Origin: Mycolicibacterium aurum
Lineage (GTDB): Bacteria > Actinomycetota > Actinomycetes > Mycobacteriales > Mycobacteriaceae
Length of the DNA: 64,000 bases
NCBI RefSeq assembly: GCF_900637195.1
Contig: NZ_LR134356.1
Coordinates: 868,001 to 932,000 of the forward strand
Direction of reading: 5' to 3'
Below, piece after piece: positions 51,045 through 62,029 of this stretch (position 1 is the stretch's first letter; every line of letters starts with the position of its first letter). The notes beneath the pieces are model-generated. The model was not told where the DNA came from, ran no database searches, and was given only the letters and a program-made list of their open reading frames with translations. The position numbers were made by a program, and so were the translations under genes.

Positions 51045-52052
51045 GTGCGCTATTTCGCCGCGTTACTGCTCCTGTTGCTCACCTCCGTGGCATGCGCCCG
51101 AGACGACGACCCCGTCCCGGCGACGGGCGCCTCCGCTCCGCTGACCATCGACAACTGCGGGGTCGACGTTATCGTCGACGCGCCGCCGCAACGCGCGGTG
51201 TCGCTCAACCAGAGCTCCACCGAGATCCTGCTGTCGCTGGGGCTCGCCGATCGGATGGCCGGCACCGCCACCTGGACCGATCCCGTGCGCGACAACCTGG
51301 CCGCCGACAACGGCACGGTCGCACGGCTCGCCGAGAACAAGCCGTCGCTGGAGACCGTCCTCGACGCCGACCCCGATCTGGTCACCGCGTCGTTCGTGGG
51401 CACGCTCGGCCCGGGCGGTGTGGCCGAGCGCGCCGAACTGCAACAGCTGGGCGTGCCGACCTACCTGTCGCCCAGCGACTGCGAGGGCAAGGTCGCCAAC
51501 AGCGAGGACGGTGCCCGCACCGCACCGCTGACCATGGACCTGATCTACCGCGAGATCACCGACCTGGCAGGCATTTTCGACGTCGGGGAACGCGGCGACC
51601 GGCTCATCGCGGAGCTGCAGCAGCGGCTCGCCGCCGCCAGTCCCGTCAACTCCGACGTGGACGCCGCGTTCTGGTTCTCCGACACGCAGACGCCCTACAT
51701 GGCCGGCTGCTGCGGCTCACCCGGCATCATCGCCGCCGAGACCGGTCTGCGCAACGTGTTCGACGACACCGCAGACGAGTGGCCGCAGGTTAGCTGGGAG
51801 ACCGTCGCCGACCGTGACCCCGACGTCCTGGTGCTGGCCGACCTGAGCCGACGCACCATCGACGGCGACGCACTCGATTCCAAAATCGGCTTCCTGGAAT
51901 CGAATCCGGTCACCCGGCAACTCGATGCGGTCCGCGACAAGCGCTACATCGTCGTCAGCGGCGCCGACCTGAACCCGTCCATCCGCACCGTTGACGGCGT
52001 CGAGAAGGTCGCCGACGGTCTGAACCGGTTCGGTCTCACGGCTCCCAGGTGA
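51045..52052 (+). CDS. Cobalamin-type ABC transporter binding lipoprotein (BtuF-like)
   Basis: A 335-residue lipoprotein: signal peptide FAALLLLLLTSVAC with the lipid-attached Cys, then the periplasmic-binding-protein type 3 pattern (VDAPPQRAVSLNQSSTEILLSLGLADRMAGTA; ADPDLVTASFVG). The binding class covers vitamin B12 and siderophores; the riboswitch upstream points to B12 or a cobinamide. GTG 51045 follows AAGGAAA. It overlaps the permease gene by 4 bp. Confidence 0.88.
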   Translation: MRYFAALLLLLLTSVACARDDDPVPATGASAPLTIDNCGVDVIVDAPPQRAVSLNQSSTEILLSLGLADRMAGTATWTDPVRDNLAADNGTVARLAENKPSLETVLDADPDLVTASFVGTLGPGGVAERAELQQLGVPTYLSPSDCEGKVANSEDGARTAPLTMDLIYREITDLAGIFDVGERGDRLIAELQQRLAAASPVNSDVDAAFWFSDTQTPYMAGCCGSPGIIAAETGLRNVFDDTADEWPQVSWETVADRDPDVLVLADLSRRTIDGDALDSKIGFLESNPVTRQLDAVRDKRYIVVSGADLNPSIRTVDGVEKVADGLNRFGLTAPR

Positions 52053-53070
52053 GGACGCGACCCTGGCTGCTGCCCGGGCTGTGGGCCGTCGCCGGCGTGC
52101 TGCTCGTGCTGTCCGGGGCGGTGGCCATCACCATCGGCCCGGCCTCGATCTCGGTGCCCGACGTCTACGCCGTCGTCGTGCACCACCTGGGCGGGCCCGC
52201 CGCCGAGGTGTCCCGGCTGCAGGACGGCATCGTCTGGCAGCTCCGGCTCCCGCGGGCGGTGCTGGCGGCGCTGTGTGGGGCCGGGTTGGCCCTGTGCGGG
52301 GCGATTCTTCAGTCGCTGCTGCGCAACCCGCTGGCGGACCCGTTCGTGCTCGGGGTGTCGTCGGGGGCGTCGACCGGGGCCGTGCTGGTCGCCGTGCTCG
52401 GCGTGGGTGGCGGTGCGCTGACGCTGTCGGGCGGCGCCTTCATCGGGGCGGTGGTGTCGTTCGGGCTGGTGCTGTCGCTGGCGTACTTCGCCGGCGGCGG
52501 GACCGACCGGGTGGTGCTCGCCGGTGTCGCAGGCACGCAGTTGTTCTCGGCGCTGACGTCGTTCGTGGTGCTGTCGTCGGCCAACGCGGAACAGACCCGA
52601 GGTGTGCTGTTCTGGTTGCTCGGCTCGCTGTCGGGGGCGTCGTGGACCGATGTGCGGCTGTGCGGGATCGTCGTGGTGTTCGGGCTGGTGTGCTGCCTGC
52701 TGATGGCGCCGACCATGGACGCATTCGCGTTCGGCCAGGACACCGCGGCGACACTCGGGGTGTCGGTGCAGCGCACCCGCGCCGTGCTGCTGGTGCTGAC
52801 GGCGTTGATGACCGCCACGGTGGTCGCCGCTGCGGGCGCGATCGGCTTCGTCGGCCTGGTGCTGCCGCATGCCGCCCGCTTCCTCGTCGGGCCCGCGCAC
52901 GCCCGCCTGCTGCCGACGGTCGCGCTGCTTGGCGCGGTGTTCATGGTGTGGGTCGACGCGGTGGCCCGCACCGTGTTCGAACCGCAGGAACTACCGACGG
53001 GCGTCGTCACCGCGCTGGTCGGGGTGCCCGCCTTCGCGCTGATCCTGTTCCGCCGCCGGGGTGTGACACG

Positions 53071-53074
<4 letters not shown>
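52049..53074 (+). CDS. Cobalamin-type ABC transporter permease (BtuC-like)
   Basis: A 341-residue FecCD/BtuC-family permease with about ten helices: LPRAVLAALCGAGLALCGAILQSLLRNPLADPFVLGVSSGAS is the hallmark region (parts LPRAVLAALCGAG and RNPLADPFVLGVSSGA), and AGAIGFVGLVLPHAAR the coupling loop. GTG start within the upstream stop (GTGA), and GTGA overlap with the ATPase gene. Confidence 0.92.
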
Positions 53075-53886
<812 letters not shown>

Positions 53887-53973
53887 CGGCCTGCTGGAAT
53901 TCCGTTTCGGCGGGAATGGGCCGGCGGGAATGGGGGCCGCGGGAATGGGAGTCGAGGAGCAGGCGGTCGCCAG

Positions 53974-54252
53974 TCAGGGTGCGCGGTCTGTCCCGGTCAC
54001 CTGGTCCACCAGCTCGCTGAGCTCCCGGTCGAGGTAGTACACCTGCCGCACCTGGATCAGGCGGTCCCGCAACAGATCCGGCAACGCCGGGCCTCCGTCG
54101 CGGATCACCGGCTTCAGGGCGATGGTCATGGCGTCGCTGGGCTCTCCGACGCCCAATCGGACGAATGCCGCGCTCAGTTCGTCGACGGTCAGAGCGCCGC
54201 GGCAATGCTCCACCACATCCCAAGCCACCGCGCTCAACTCGGAAGTGTCCAC
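53974..54252 (-). CDS. Hypothetical protein
   Basis: A 92-residue acidic helical protein (TVDELSAAFVRLGVGEPSDA; DLLRDRLIQVRQVYYLDREL) with no recognised family. Coding character is good in this frame. It is divergent from the lipoprotein gene at 54422. Confidence 0.55.
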   Translation of the reverse strand: MDTSELSAVAWDVVEHCRGALTVDELSAAFVRLGVGEPSDAMTIALKPVIRDGGPALPDLLRDRLIQVRQVYYLDRELSELVDQVTGTDRAP

Positions 54253-54421
54253 AGCTCATTGTCGTCCACCGAGGGCGTACCCGCTTGTCAAGCCGGGGGA
54301 CCGAGGCGTGCGCGCCGGTCCGGACACCCACCCGTCGCCGGTTGTTCACCTTCTGCTCGCGATCTCCTCACCTTTCCGAGCCAAGCTCAGCCGTCCGATC
54401 GGCACAACTGAAGAGGGCGCG

Positions 54422-56761
54422 ATGAGTGCGATGAGAAGATCGGCCGTGAGGCGGGCCGCAATGGTGGCCGCGATCACCGCACTGCTGCTGGCAGCGTGTT
54501 CCACCGCCCCGCAGGACGAGGCGCCGGGCGAACCCCGCCCCGAGCAGGCCCGCGCAACCTCACCGATCGAGTTCACCCTCCCCGACGCCGAGCGCTACCA
54601 CCGCACCGCCACGTACCCGGTGTACCTCAACAAACCGGCCGAAGACCCCGTCCAGGCGGAGACCGTCGCCGAGATCTCGACCGTCACGCCCGACGGCAAC
54701 ACCGTCATCTACACCGACGCCGCCGCCAAACGCATCGGCTTCGTCGACGTCCGCGATCCGGCGAAACCCTTCGGGCTGGGCACGTTGTCGCTGACCGAAC
54801 TCGGCGACGCCGACGACCAGCCCACCTCCGTCGCCGCCGTCGGTAAGTTCGTCCTCGTCGTCGTCGACACCACCGGCGGCGATTTCGCCAGCCCGAAAGG
54901 CCGCCTCGACGTCGTCCGCGTCAGTGACCGCACCCGCGTGCACAGCATCGATCTCGGTGGACAGCCCGACTCCATCGCCATCGCCAAGGACGGCTCGTTC
55001 GCCGCGATCGCCATGGAGAACCAGCGCGACGAGGAGTTCACCCCGCCCGGCGCGGAGGAAGGCGACCTGCCCCAACCGCCGACGGGCTTTCTGCAACTCC
55101 TGACCCTCACCGGCGCGCCCACCGGCTGGTCGGCCCGCCGGGTGGACTTCGACGTCGACGCCGCCCGCGCCGCAGGGCTGGACACTCCGGAAGACCTGGA
55201 GCCCGAGTACGTCAGCATCAACTCCCGCGGGCAGGTCGCCCTGTCGCTGCAGGAGAACAACGGCCTGGCCATCATCGACGGCCGCACCGGCGAGGTGCAG
55301 AAGATCTTCAGCGCGGGAACCCAATCGGTCGCCGGCATCGACACCGCGGAGGACGGCGCGGTCGACCAGACCGGTTCGATCACCGACACCCCGCGTGAAC
55401 CCGACGCCATCGGCTGGATCGGCGACAACCACATCGCCACCGCCAACGAAGGGGACTGGAAGGGCGGCACCCGCGGCTGGAGCATCTTCGATGCCGGCAC
55501 CGGCGAGGTGGTGTGGGACGCGGGCAACAGCGTCGAGCAGCTCGCGGTGCGCACCGGCATGCACATCGAAAGCCGCGCCGAATCCAAAGGTCCTGAGCCC
55601 GAGGGGCTGGCGATCACCGACATCGGCGGCCGGCCCACCGCACTGATCGCGTCGGAGCGCAGCAATTTCGTCGCGGTGTACGACGTCAGCGACGTCTCAG
55701 CACCGGCGTTCCGCCAGATCCTGCCCACCACACCCGGCCCCGAGGGCGTCCTGCCGATTCCGTCGCGCGAGCTGCTGGTGATCTCGTCGGAGGCCGACGA
55801 CGCCGAGGCCCGTGTCCGCGCGTCGGTGAACGTCTACGGCTACGGCGACCGATTCGCCCGTGTCACACCGTCGTTCCCGTCCATCGTGTCCGGCGACGTC
55901 GACGACGCACCGATCGCGTGGGGTGCGCTCGGCGCCCTGTCGGCCGACCCGCAGGACGAGAACCGCCTCTACACCTCCACCGATAACGCCTACGGGCCCT
56001 CGCGGATCCTCGGCATCGACACCACGAAGACACCGGCGCTGATCGACACCCGGCTGCCGATCACCGACGGCGGCAACGCCGTCACCCTCGATGTCGAAGG
56101 CGTGGCCGCCAGACCCGACGGTGGCTTCGTGCTGGCCGTGGAAGGCGAGGAGGGCCCGGGCAATCAGCTAGTCTTCGTCGCCGCCGACGGCGCCGTCGAG
56201 AAGAAGGTGTCGCTGCCCGGGGACGTTGCGAGTGGGCTCGGTGGCCAAGGCTTGGAAGGTGTTGCAGTCGAGGGTGACTCGGTCTGGGTGGCGCTGCAGC
56301 GCGAGGTCAAGACCGATCCCGAGGGTGTGGTGCGGCTGGGTCGCTTCACCCCTGCCGACAACACCTGGGAGTGGTTCGGCTACCAGCTGGACACCACCGA
56401 TGCGGAGGGCGACTGGATCGGATTGTCGGAGATCCAGGTCCACGACGGCGCCCTGCTCATACTGGAGCGCGACAAACTCAACGGGCCCGACGCGCGCGTG
56501 AAGGCGATCTACCGCGTGGCGATACCGGACAGCGGGGGAGTGATCTCCGGAGCGCCGCAGGTGTTGCCGAAAACTCTGGCGCGCAATCTCCTTCCCGATC
56601 TGCAGGCCGGCAACGGATTTGTGCAGGAAAAGGTGGAGGGCTTCGCGGTGGCGGGCAACGGCACGCTCTATGTCGTCACCGACAACGACGGGCTCGACGA
56701 CGCCAACGGCGAGACGGTGTTCCTCGACCTCGGTCCTGCGGCCGAGGCGCTCGCCCGTTGA
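54422..56761 (+). CDS. Phytase-like esterase-domain lipoprotein
   Basis: A 779-residue secreted lipoprotein: signal peptide with lipobox LLLAACS near residue 26. Repeated Asp/Gly-rich beta blades across the protein indicate beta-propellers; the C-terminal region from about 560 (GNAVTLDVEGVAARPDGGFVLAVEGE; GLSEIQVHDGALLILERD; YVVTDNDGLDD) fits the esterase-like phytase family. Possible phosphoester hydrolase at the cell surface. ATG 54422 is chosen because it starts the signal peptide; the frame is open further upstream. Confidence 0.8.
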   Translation: MSAMRRSAVRRAAMVAAITALLLAACSTAPQDEAPGEPRPEQARATSPIEFTLPDAERYHRTATYPVYLNKPAEDPVQAETVAEISTVTPDGNTVIYTDAAAKRIGFVDVRDPAKPFGLGTLSLTELGDADDQPTSVAAVGKFVLVVVDTTGGDFASPKGRLDVVRVSDRTRVHSIDLGGQPDSIAIAKDGSFAAIAMENQRDEEFTPPGAEEGDLPQPPTGFLQLLTLTGAPTGWSARRVDFDVDAARAAGLDTPEDLEPEYVSINSRGQVALSLQENNGLAIIDGRTGEVQKIFSAGTQSVAGIDTAEDGAVDQTGSITDTPREPDAIGWIGDNHIATANEGDWKGGTRGWSIFDAGTGEVVWDAGNSVEQLAVRTGMHIESRAESKGPEPEGLAITDIGGRPTALIASERSNFVAVYDVSDVSAPAFRQILPTTPGPEGVLPIPSRELLVISSEADDAEARVRASVNVYGYGDRFARVTPSFPSIVSGDVDDAPIAWGALGALSADPQDENRLYTSTDNAYGPSRILGIDTTKTPALIDTRLPITDGGNAVTLDVEGVAARPDGGFVLAVEGEEGPGNQLVFVAADGAVEKKVSLPGDVASGLGGQGLEGVAVEGDSVWVALQREVKTDPEGVVRLGRFTPADNTWEWFGYQLDTTDAEGDWIGLSEIQVHDGALLILERDKLNGPDARVKAIYRVAIPDSGGVISGAPQVLPKTLARNLLPDLQAGNGFVQEKVEGFAVAGNGTLYVVTDNDGLDDANGETVFLDLGPAAEALAR

Positions 56762-56764
56762 CGT

Positions 56765-57343
56765 TCAGCGCAGCTTCGCGTCGAGGATAGTGAGCGCCCG
56801 TTGCAGCGCATCCTCGGGGAGCGGGCTGTCATGGGAGACAGTCATCAGTACGCCGACGATCGCCGCGGCGACCACCCGTCGCTCCATCTCCGTGTTCGGC
56901 GCGTCAGGGCGCCTCGCGAGCGCAGCGGTCAGCAGATCGATCAGCCGGATGTACTCGGCATAGATGAGCCCGCGGGCCTCGGGGACCTGGTACAGCATCC
57001 GCTGCCCGGCGATGGAGTTCTCCCGCTCTTCCGGGGTCAGGGCACCGAACACCTCGGTGAGCGCATGCCGATAGGCGGCGACGATGGACAGCTCGCGGGG
57101 TGCGTTCGCGAAGGCCTCGACAATCGGCGTGGTGTGATCGTCGGAAACCAGCAACGCTTCCTTGACGCCGAAGTAGCGGTAGAGGGTGCGCGGTGACACG
57201 TCCGCGGCATGCGCGATCTGGTCGATCGTGGTGTTGGCGTAACCCTGCTGGTCGAAGAGCCGGAACGCTTCCTGCCGGATCGCCAGACGGGTCCGGGCTT
57301 TCTTGCGCTCCCGCAGGCTCGGGGACGTGGCGGACGCTGGCAC
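56765..57343 (-). CDS. TetR family transcriptional regulator
   Basis: A 192-residue regulator. Helix-turn-helix: RLAIRQEAFRLFDQQGYANT then IDQIAHAADVSPRTLYRYFGVKEAL. The C-terminal domain is helical with an LTPEERENSIAGQRMLYQVP segment. It is convergent with the phytase-like gene, 3 bp away. The target is unknown. Confidence 0.88.
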   Translation of the reverse strand: MPASATSPSLRERKKARTRLAIRQEAFRLFDQQGYANTTIDQIAHAADVSPRTLYRYFGVKEALLVSDDHTTPIVEAFANAPRELSIVAAYRHALTEVFGALTPEERENSIAGQRMLYQVPEARGLIYAEYIRLIDLLTAALARRPDAPNTEMERRVVAAAIVGVLMTVSHDSPLPEDALQRALTILDAKLR

Positions 57344-57403
57344 CGGTCAAGTGTGGCGCATCGGCTGCCACGACGAGCAAATATCCCTGTGACTTTTTGC
57401 GGG

Positions 57404-58012
57404 TCACGGCTGGGCGGCGGGCCCCATCGCACGTTCGGCGAACGTCAGCACCGGCTTCTTCAGCGCGAGGAAGTCCTCGGGCCTGCCGTCGGTCAAAGCG
57501 CCGATCACCAGCGACGAGATGGCCGCGACCAGGGCCTTGCAGGCGAAACGGTCGGCCTGGCTACGCGCATTGAACAGTTTCGCGACGCCGGCGACGAACT
57601 CCTGCTGGAGCTCGAATCGTCGGGTCATCGCCTCGGGGCCTGCCGAGTACACCTCGACCAGGTAGAGGCGGGCGGTCGGCGGGTCCATCGACATGAAGCC
57701 CAGATACTGATCGAGCATCGTGCTGAAGCGCTGCATCGGCGTCCCGGTGGTCGGCGCCCGCCCGATGGCGTCGATGATGTGGCCCTGCATCCGGGCGTAG
57801 CCGGCCATGAAGCAGTCCTGTTTGGACTCGAAGTGCTGGTAGAAGGTCGCCCGGGACACTCCCGCGTTCTTGATCAGGTCGTCGACGGTGGTGCTGCTGT
57901 ACCCCTTCACGCCCATCACGGCACCCAGCGCCTTGAACAGTCGTTGCTTCTGGTGGGCGGCGACCTCGTCGCGGGTGAGTTGATGGCGTCCCGACGCAAG
58001 CCGCTTGGCCAT
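57404..58012 (-). CDS. TetR family transcriptional regulator
   Basis: A 202-residue regulator starting at ATG 58012 (MAKRLASGRHQLTRDE). Helix-turn-helix: KALGAVMGVKGYSSTTVDDLIKNAGVSRATFYQHFESKQ (key part VDDLIKNAGVSRATFYQHF). The C-terminal ligand domain is typical. About 125 bp upstream is a motif shared with another TetR gene of this window (63252-63818). Confidence 0.88.
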   Translation of the reverse strand: MAKRLASGRHQLTRDEVAAHQKQRLFKALGAVMGVKGYSSTTVDDLIKNAGVSRATFYQHFESKQDCFMAGYARMQGHIIDAIGRAPTTGTPMQRFSTMLDQYLGFMSMDPPTARLYLVEVYSAGPEAMTRRFELQQEFVAGVAKLFNARSQADRFACKALVAAISSLVIGALTDGRPEDFLALKKPVLTFAERAMGPAAQP

Positions 58013-58137
58013 TCGTGGCCTCCTTGTGTCGCGGCACCCACCGTTGCTGGTCTGCCGAAGTATAGAGCGCGGAGGAAACAGCTGAGATCGCGACGAACTG
58101 CGGCTGCCGCCGAATGTGAACTGCAATGTTTACCGAG

Positions 58138-58151
58138 AACATCATCGTTTA
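58138..58151. promoter_or_regulatory. Motif AACATCATCGTTTA upstream of a TetR gene
   Basis: It differs by one base from AACATCATTGTTTA at 63903-63916, which lies before another TetR gene. AACA...GTTT half-sites suggest an operator bound by one or both regulators. The surrounding 58013-58299 holds no gene. Confidence 0.4.
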
Positions 58152-58299
58152 TGTAAGATTTTCCCGGCTCCGCTTGTGCGGAGTCGCCCAGGCGCGCGCA
58201 GCGAGGGGTGGCGCGACGCCTGGGCCGAGGGACGCGTCGGGCTCTGGTGTCACCGGATGGGGGAGGATGGTTCGCCAGAGCCGACGTCGTCGACTCCCG

Positions 58300-59148
58300 T
58301 TAGGGCGTGAGGAGCTCCGCGTGGCGGGTGAGGAAATCGCGTAGCGAGGTCGGCGCTCGACCGGTGACGTCGCGGACCGCGGTGGTGACGAAATCCTGCT
58401 CGCCCCGCCGGATGCGCTCGTCGAGGGCGGCCAGCCCGGGCGCGAAGTCCGGCGGCAGGCCGGACTCCACCAGTCGCGTCGTCAGTTCGGCGGTTGTCAG
58501 GTCCACGTGGGTGACGGGTCCGCCGATGACCTCCGCGACGATTGCCGCGGCCTGCGGATAGGACAGTGCTTCGGGTCCGGTGAGGACCAGCTCCTCGGCG
58601 ATGGGCGCGCGTGACACCAGGGCCTGCACGGCGACGGCAGCGATGTCGGCGGCGTCGATGAAACCGAGCCGGCCGTCACCGGTGGCTGTCGTCAGCTCAC
58701 GGTTGCGTCTGATCCCCTCGGCCAGGAGATGCTCGCCGACGAAGTTCTGCATGAACCATGACGGCCGCAGCACGGTGTACTCGTCGGACAGGTCGGCGAC
58801 GGCGTCATGGATCTGGCCGAGGGCGGGTTCTCCCCGTGCGACCGCTGACGAGCTCAGCTGCACTACGCGACGCACGCCGCCGGCTGCGGCCAGCTCGAGG
58901 AACGGCCGCACCAGGGGTAGCGGGTCGGCGACTCCGGCAGGGGCGACGAGGTAGATGGCGCGGACATCGGCGAGCGCAGCGGGAAAGGTGGTGTGGTCGG
59001 CCCAGTCGAAGGGCACGGCGTCACCGTCACCGGCGGCGGGTCGCCGCGTCGCCGCACGTACGGCGTGGCCGAGGCGACGGAGCCCGGAGACGACGTGGGT
59101 GCCTGTCTTGCCGGTCGCGCCGGTGACCAGAACCCAGCCGTCACTCAT
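58300..59148 (-). CDS. NmrA-like NAD(P)-binding protein
   Basis: A 282-residue Rossmann protein with the short-chain dehydrogenase atypical pattern: VLVTGATGKTGTHVVSGLRRLG, RRVVQLSSSAVARG, YTVLRPSWFMQNFVGEHLL. It is similar to NmrA/azoreductase-type proteins (quinone oxidoreductase or redox sensor). It overlaps the SnoaL-like gene by 8 bp, so the two are co-expressed. Confidence 0.88.
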   Translation of the reverse strand: MSDGWVLVTGATGKTGTHVVSGLRRLGHAVRAATRRPAAGDGDAVPFDWADHTTFPAALADVRAIYLVAPAGVADPLPLVRPFLELAAAGGVRRVVQLSSSAVARGEPALGQIHDAVADLSDEYTVLRPSWFMQNFVGEHLLAEGIRRNRELTTATGDGRLGFIDAADIAAVAVQALVSRAPIAEELVLTGPEALSYPQAAAIVAEVIGGPVTHVDLTTAELTTRLVESGLPPDFAPGLAALDERIRRGEQDFVTTAVRDVTGRAPTSLRDFLTRHAELLTP

Positions 59149-59623
59149 CGGCGGCCGGTCCGAACCCCGACATCATGGCCTCGGGGCCGCCCATCAGCGC
59201 GGCCGCGGCCAGTGAGTTCCAGTAGTCCCGGTAGTGGTCGATGCCGTCGGGCCCGATCGAGATCACCGCGATGTAGTCCATGCGGTAGTCGTCACCGGTC
59301 TGCACGGCAACACCTTTCGCGGAGAATTCCAGGATCACCGTGCCGGGGTTCAGGGTGTGGTGCCGCTTGTGCTCGATGATCTCGTCGATGCGGACCGAGC
59401 TCGAATAGTCCTTGACGTAGTCCCAGACGTCGTCGCGGCTGCGCAGGATGCGGTAGCCGGGCGGCGCGAAGGGGAACTCCATCCCCCCGGCGGGTGCCCA
59501 CTGATCGGCGAAGGCGCGCATATCGTTGCGCCGCAGGCTGTCCAGCAATGCGTCGATCACGCCATCGGCTCGGGCTCGGCGTTGGCCACCGTGGTCATCG
59601 TGTTGTTGGACATCGTGGGTCAT
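59141..59623 (-). CDS. SnoaL-like (NTF2 fold) protein
   Basis: A 160-residue protein of the NTF2/SnoaL fold: ALLDSLRRNDMRAFADQWAP, MEFPFAPPGYRIL, VILEFSAKGVAVQTG, ISIGPDGIDHYRDYWNSLA. It often acts as an isomerase, dehydratase or hydrolase on small molecules. ATG 59623 follows GGAG; the longer frame upstream is spurious. Divergent from a TetR gene. Confidence 0.82.
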   Translation of the reverse strand: MTHDVQQHDDHGGQRRARADGVIDALLDSLRRNDMRAFADQWAPAGGMEFPFAPPGYRILRSRDDVWDYVKDYSSSVRIDEIIEHKRHHTLNPGTVILEFSAKGVAVQTGDDYRMDYIAVISIGPDGIDHYRDYWNSLAAAALMGGPEAMMSGFGPAADE

Positions 59624-59650
59624 CGGGTTCTCCGTCCTTTCCTCTACGAA

Positions 59651-59665
59651 ACGGAACGGTTCCGT
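59651..59665. promoter_or_regulatory. TetR operator ACGGAAC-G-GTTCCGT
   Basis: A perfect 15-bp palindrome in the divergent region between the SnoaL-like gene (start 59623) and tetR (start 59741). Its place suggests that the TetR protein represses the SnoaL-NmrA operon through this site. Confidence 0.7.
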
Positions 59666-59740
59666 CTCGCGATAGTATTCCCCGATGGAGACGACGTCCG
59701 CAAGCGGCGACGGCGACCGCCGAGTTGTTAGGGTGCGGCC

Positions 59741-60352
59741 ATGGCTGAGGTGACTCCGTCCCGGTCGGCCAGGGCCGCGTTGCGATCCGACGTGACCGAC
59801 GGGATCCTCGGGGCTGTTCTCGACGAGTTGGCCGCCGTCGGTTATGGAAAGCTCTCGATGGACGGTGTCGCACGCCGGGCCCGGGCCGGCAAGGCCGCGC
59901 TGTACCGCCGTTGGCCGTCCAAGCAGGACATGGTTCTCGACGCGGTGACGAGCATCAGCCTGCCTGCGGGCAAGTCCACCAGCTCCGGGGCTCTGCCCGC
60001 CGATATCGCGGACCTGGTGCACGGGGTGAACGACTGGCTCAGCGACCCGCTGATGTCGCGCATCCTGCCGGACCTGCTTGCGGAGGCCAAGCGCAACACC
60101 GACCTCGCGGCGGCGCTCACCGCGCGAATCGCCGTGTCGCGGCGCGAATACGGACATCTGGTGATCGGAGCGGCAATAGACCGCGGCGAGTTGAGCCCGG
60201 ACGTCGACGTGGAATACGCGCTGGATCTGGTTGCGGCCCCGATCTTCTGGCGCATCTGCGGACGTCGGCAGGACACCACCCCGCAATTCCTCGACCGGGT
60301 GGTCGACTCCGTGCTGCACGCGCTGGGCGTCGAGCGTTTCGACGCGGGGTGA
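59741..60352 (+). CDS. TetR family transcriptional regulator
   Basis: A 203-residue regulator: [46 protein letters not shown]. The TetR_C_16-like C-terminus has few conserved residues. Divergent from the SnoaL-NmrA pair and next to a perfect palindrome, so it is probably a local repressor. Confidence 0.9.
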   Translation: MAEVTPSRSARAALRSDVTDGILGAVLDELAAVGYGKLSMDGVARRARAGKAALYRRWPSKQDMVLDAVTSISLPAGKSTSSGALPADIADLVHGVNDWLSDPLMSRILPDLLAEAKRNTDLAAALTARIAVSRREYGHLVIGAAIDRGELSPDVDVEYALDLVAAPIFWRICGRRQDTTPQFLDRVVDSVLHALGVERFDAG

Positions 60353-60522
60353 AGCCGGCGGTGAGGTCCGCCACAGGATTTGCGTCGCAACCCTCCCGTA
60401 GGGGTAGAGTTAGGCCGACGCCGCAACTGGCTGTCACTTGTCGGTGAATTAGCCTTTCCCGCACTATCTTTCGCGCAATGTCGCGCGCTCGATTATGTTC
60501 GCGTGACGCGAGAGGAGCCTTG

Positions 60523-62016
60523 GTGCCCGCAACTGCCACACCTGCGCAGGAGCAGTCCGTCCTTGCCGCCCTACGATCTCCGCGCCGCCTGCGCACCGAA
60601 GTGCTGGCCGGCCTGGTGGTCGCGCTCGCCCTGATTCCTGAAGCGATCTCGTTCTCCATCATCGCCGGCGTCGACCCCCGCGTCGGGCTCTTCGCGTCGT
60701 TCACCATGGCCGTGACCATCGCGATCGTCGGCGGCAGACCCGCCATGATCTCCGCCGCCACCGGAGCGATCGCGCTGGTGATCGCGCCCCTGGTGAAGAG
60801 CCACGGTCTCGACTACCTGATCGCCGCGGTGATCCTGGGCGGCGTGCTGCAACTGGTGCTCGGCGGTCTCGGCGTGGCCCGGCTGATGCGGTTCGTCCCG
60901 CGCAGCGTCATGGTCGGCTTCGTCAACGCCCTGGCCATCCTCATCTTCCTGTCGCAGGTCCCGCACCTGCTCGGGGTGCCGTGGCTGGTGTATCCGATGG
61001 TCGCTGTCGGCATCCTGGTCATCGTCGCGTTGCCGAAGCTGACGACGGCGATCCCCGGCCCGCTGGTGGCGATCGTCGTGCTGACCGCGGCCGCCGTCGG
61101 CTTCGGGTGGTCGGTGCCCGACGTCGGCGACGAAGGGCGTCTGCCGTCGAGCCTGCCGTCGCTGCTCATCCCGGACGTGCCGCTGACGCTCGAGACCGTG
61201 CGCATCATCGCGCCGTACGCATTGGCGATGGCTGTCGTGGGCCTGCTGGAGTCGCTGATGACCGCCAAACTCGTCGACGACATCACCGACACCCACTCCA
61301 ACAAGTCTCGCGAGGCCGTCGGCCAGGGCGTCGCCAACGTCGTGACGGGCTTCTTCGGCGGTATGGGCGGGTGCGCGATGATCGGCCAGACCATGATCAA
61401 CGTCAAAGTCAGCGGCGCCCGCACGCGCATCTCCACCTTCCTGGCCGGTGTGTTCCTGCTCGGCCTCGTCGTGGGACTCGGCGACGTCGTCGCCCTGATC
61501 CCGATGGCGGCACTGGTCGCCGTCATGGTCATGGTGTCGGTCGCGACGTTGGACTGGCACAGTGTCCATCCGAAGACGTTGCGCCGCATGCCCAAGAGTG
61601 AAACGTTCGTGATGCTCTCGACCGTCGCGATCACCGTTGCGACCGACAACCTGGCCTACGGCGTGGCCGTCGGCACCTTGGCGGCCATGGTGCTGTTCGC
61701 ACGCCGCGTCGCGCACTTCACCGAGGTGAAGCCGGTGGCCGGCAGCGACGAGAACACCCGCCGCTACGTCGTCACGGGCGAATTGTTCTTTGCCTCCAGT
61801 AACGACCTTGTCTACCAATTCGACTACGCGGGCGACCCCGACAACGTCGTCATCGACGTGACCGGCGCCCACATCTGGGACGCGTCCACGGTGGCCGCCC
61901 TGGATGCCGTCACCACCAAATACGCTGCGAAGGGTAAGACTGTCACCATCATCGGGATGAACGACAGCAGCGCGGAGCGACATGCGCGGCTCAGTGGGCA
62001 GCTGAGCGCGCACTAG
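60523..62016 (+). CDS. SulP family anion transporter with STAS domain
   Basis: A 497-residue SulP (SLC26-like) transporter, sulfate or bicarbonate type. The helices begin at [39 protein letters not shown] is the signature. The C-terminal STAS domain ([19 protein letters not shown]) is regulatory. GTG 60523 follows GAGAGGAG. An 11-bp palindrome TTGCGTCGCAA lies at 60380-60390 in the upstream region. Confidence 0.9.
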   Translation: MPATATPAQEQSVLAALRSPRRLRTEVLAGLVVALALIPEAISFSIIAGVDPRVGLFASFTMAVTIAIVGGRPAMISAATGAIALVIAPLVKSHGLDYLIAAVILGGVLQLVLGGLGVARLMRFVPRSVMVGFVNALAILIFLSQVPHLLGVPWLVYPMVAVGILVIVALPKLTTAIPGPLVAIVVLTAAAVGFGWSVPDVGDEGRLPSSLPSLLIPDVPLTLETVRIIAPYALAMAVVGLLESLMTAKLVDDITDTHSNKSREAVGQGVANVVTGFFGGMGGCAMIGQTMINVKVSGARTRISTFLAGVFLLGLVVGLGDVVALIPMAALVAVMVMVSVATLDWHSVHPKTLRRMPKSETFVMLSTVAITVATDNLAYGVAVGTLAAMVLFARRVAHFTEVKPVAGSDENTRRYVVTGELFFASSNDLVYQFDYAGDPDNVVIDVTGAHIWDASTVAALDAVTTKYAAKGKTVTIIGMNDSSAERHARLSGQLSAH

Positions 62017-62029
62017 GGAAGGGGTACCG

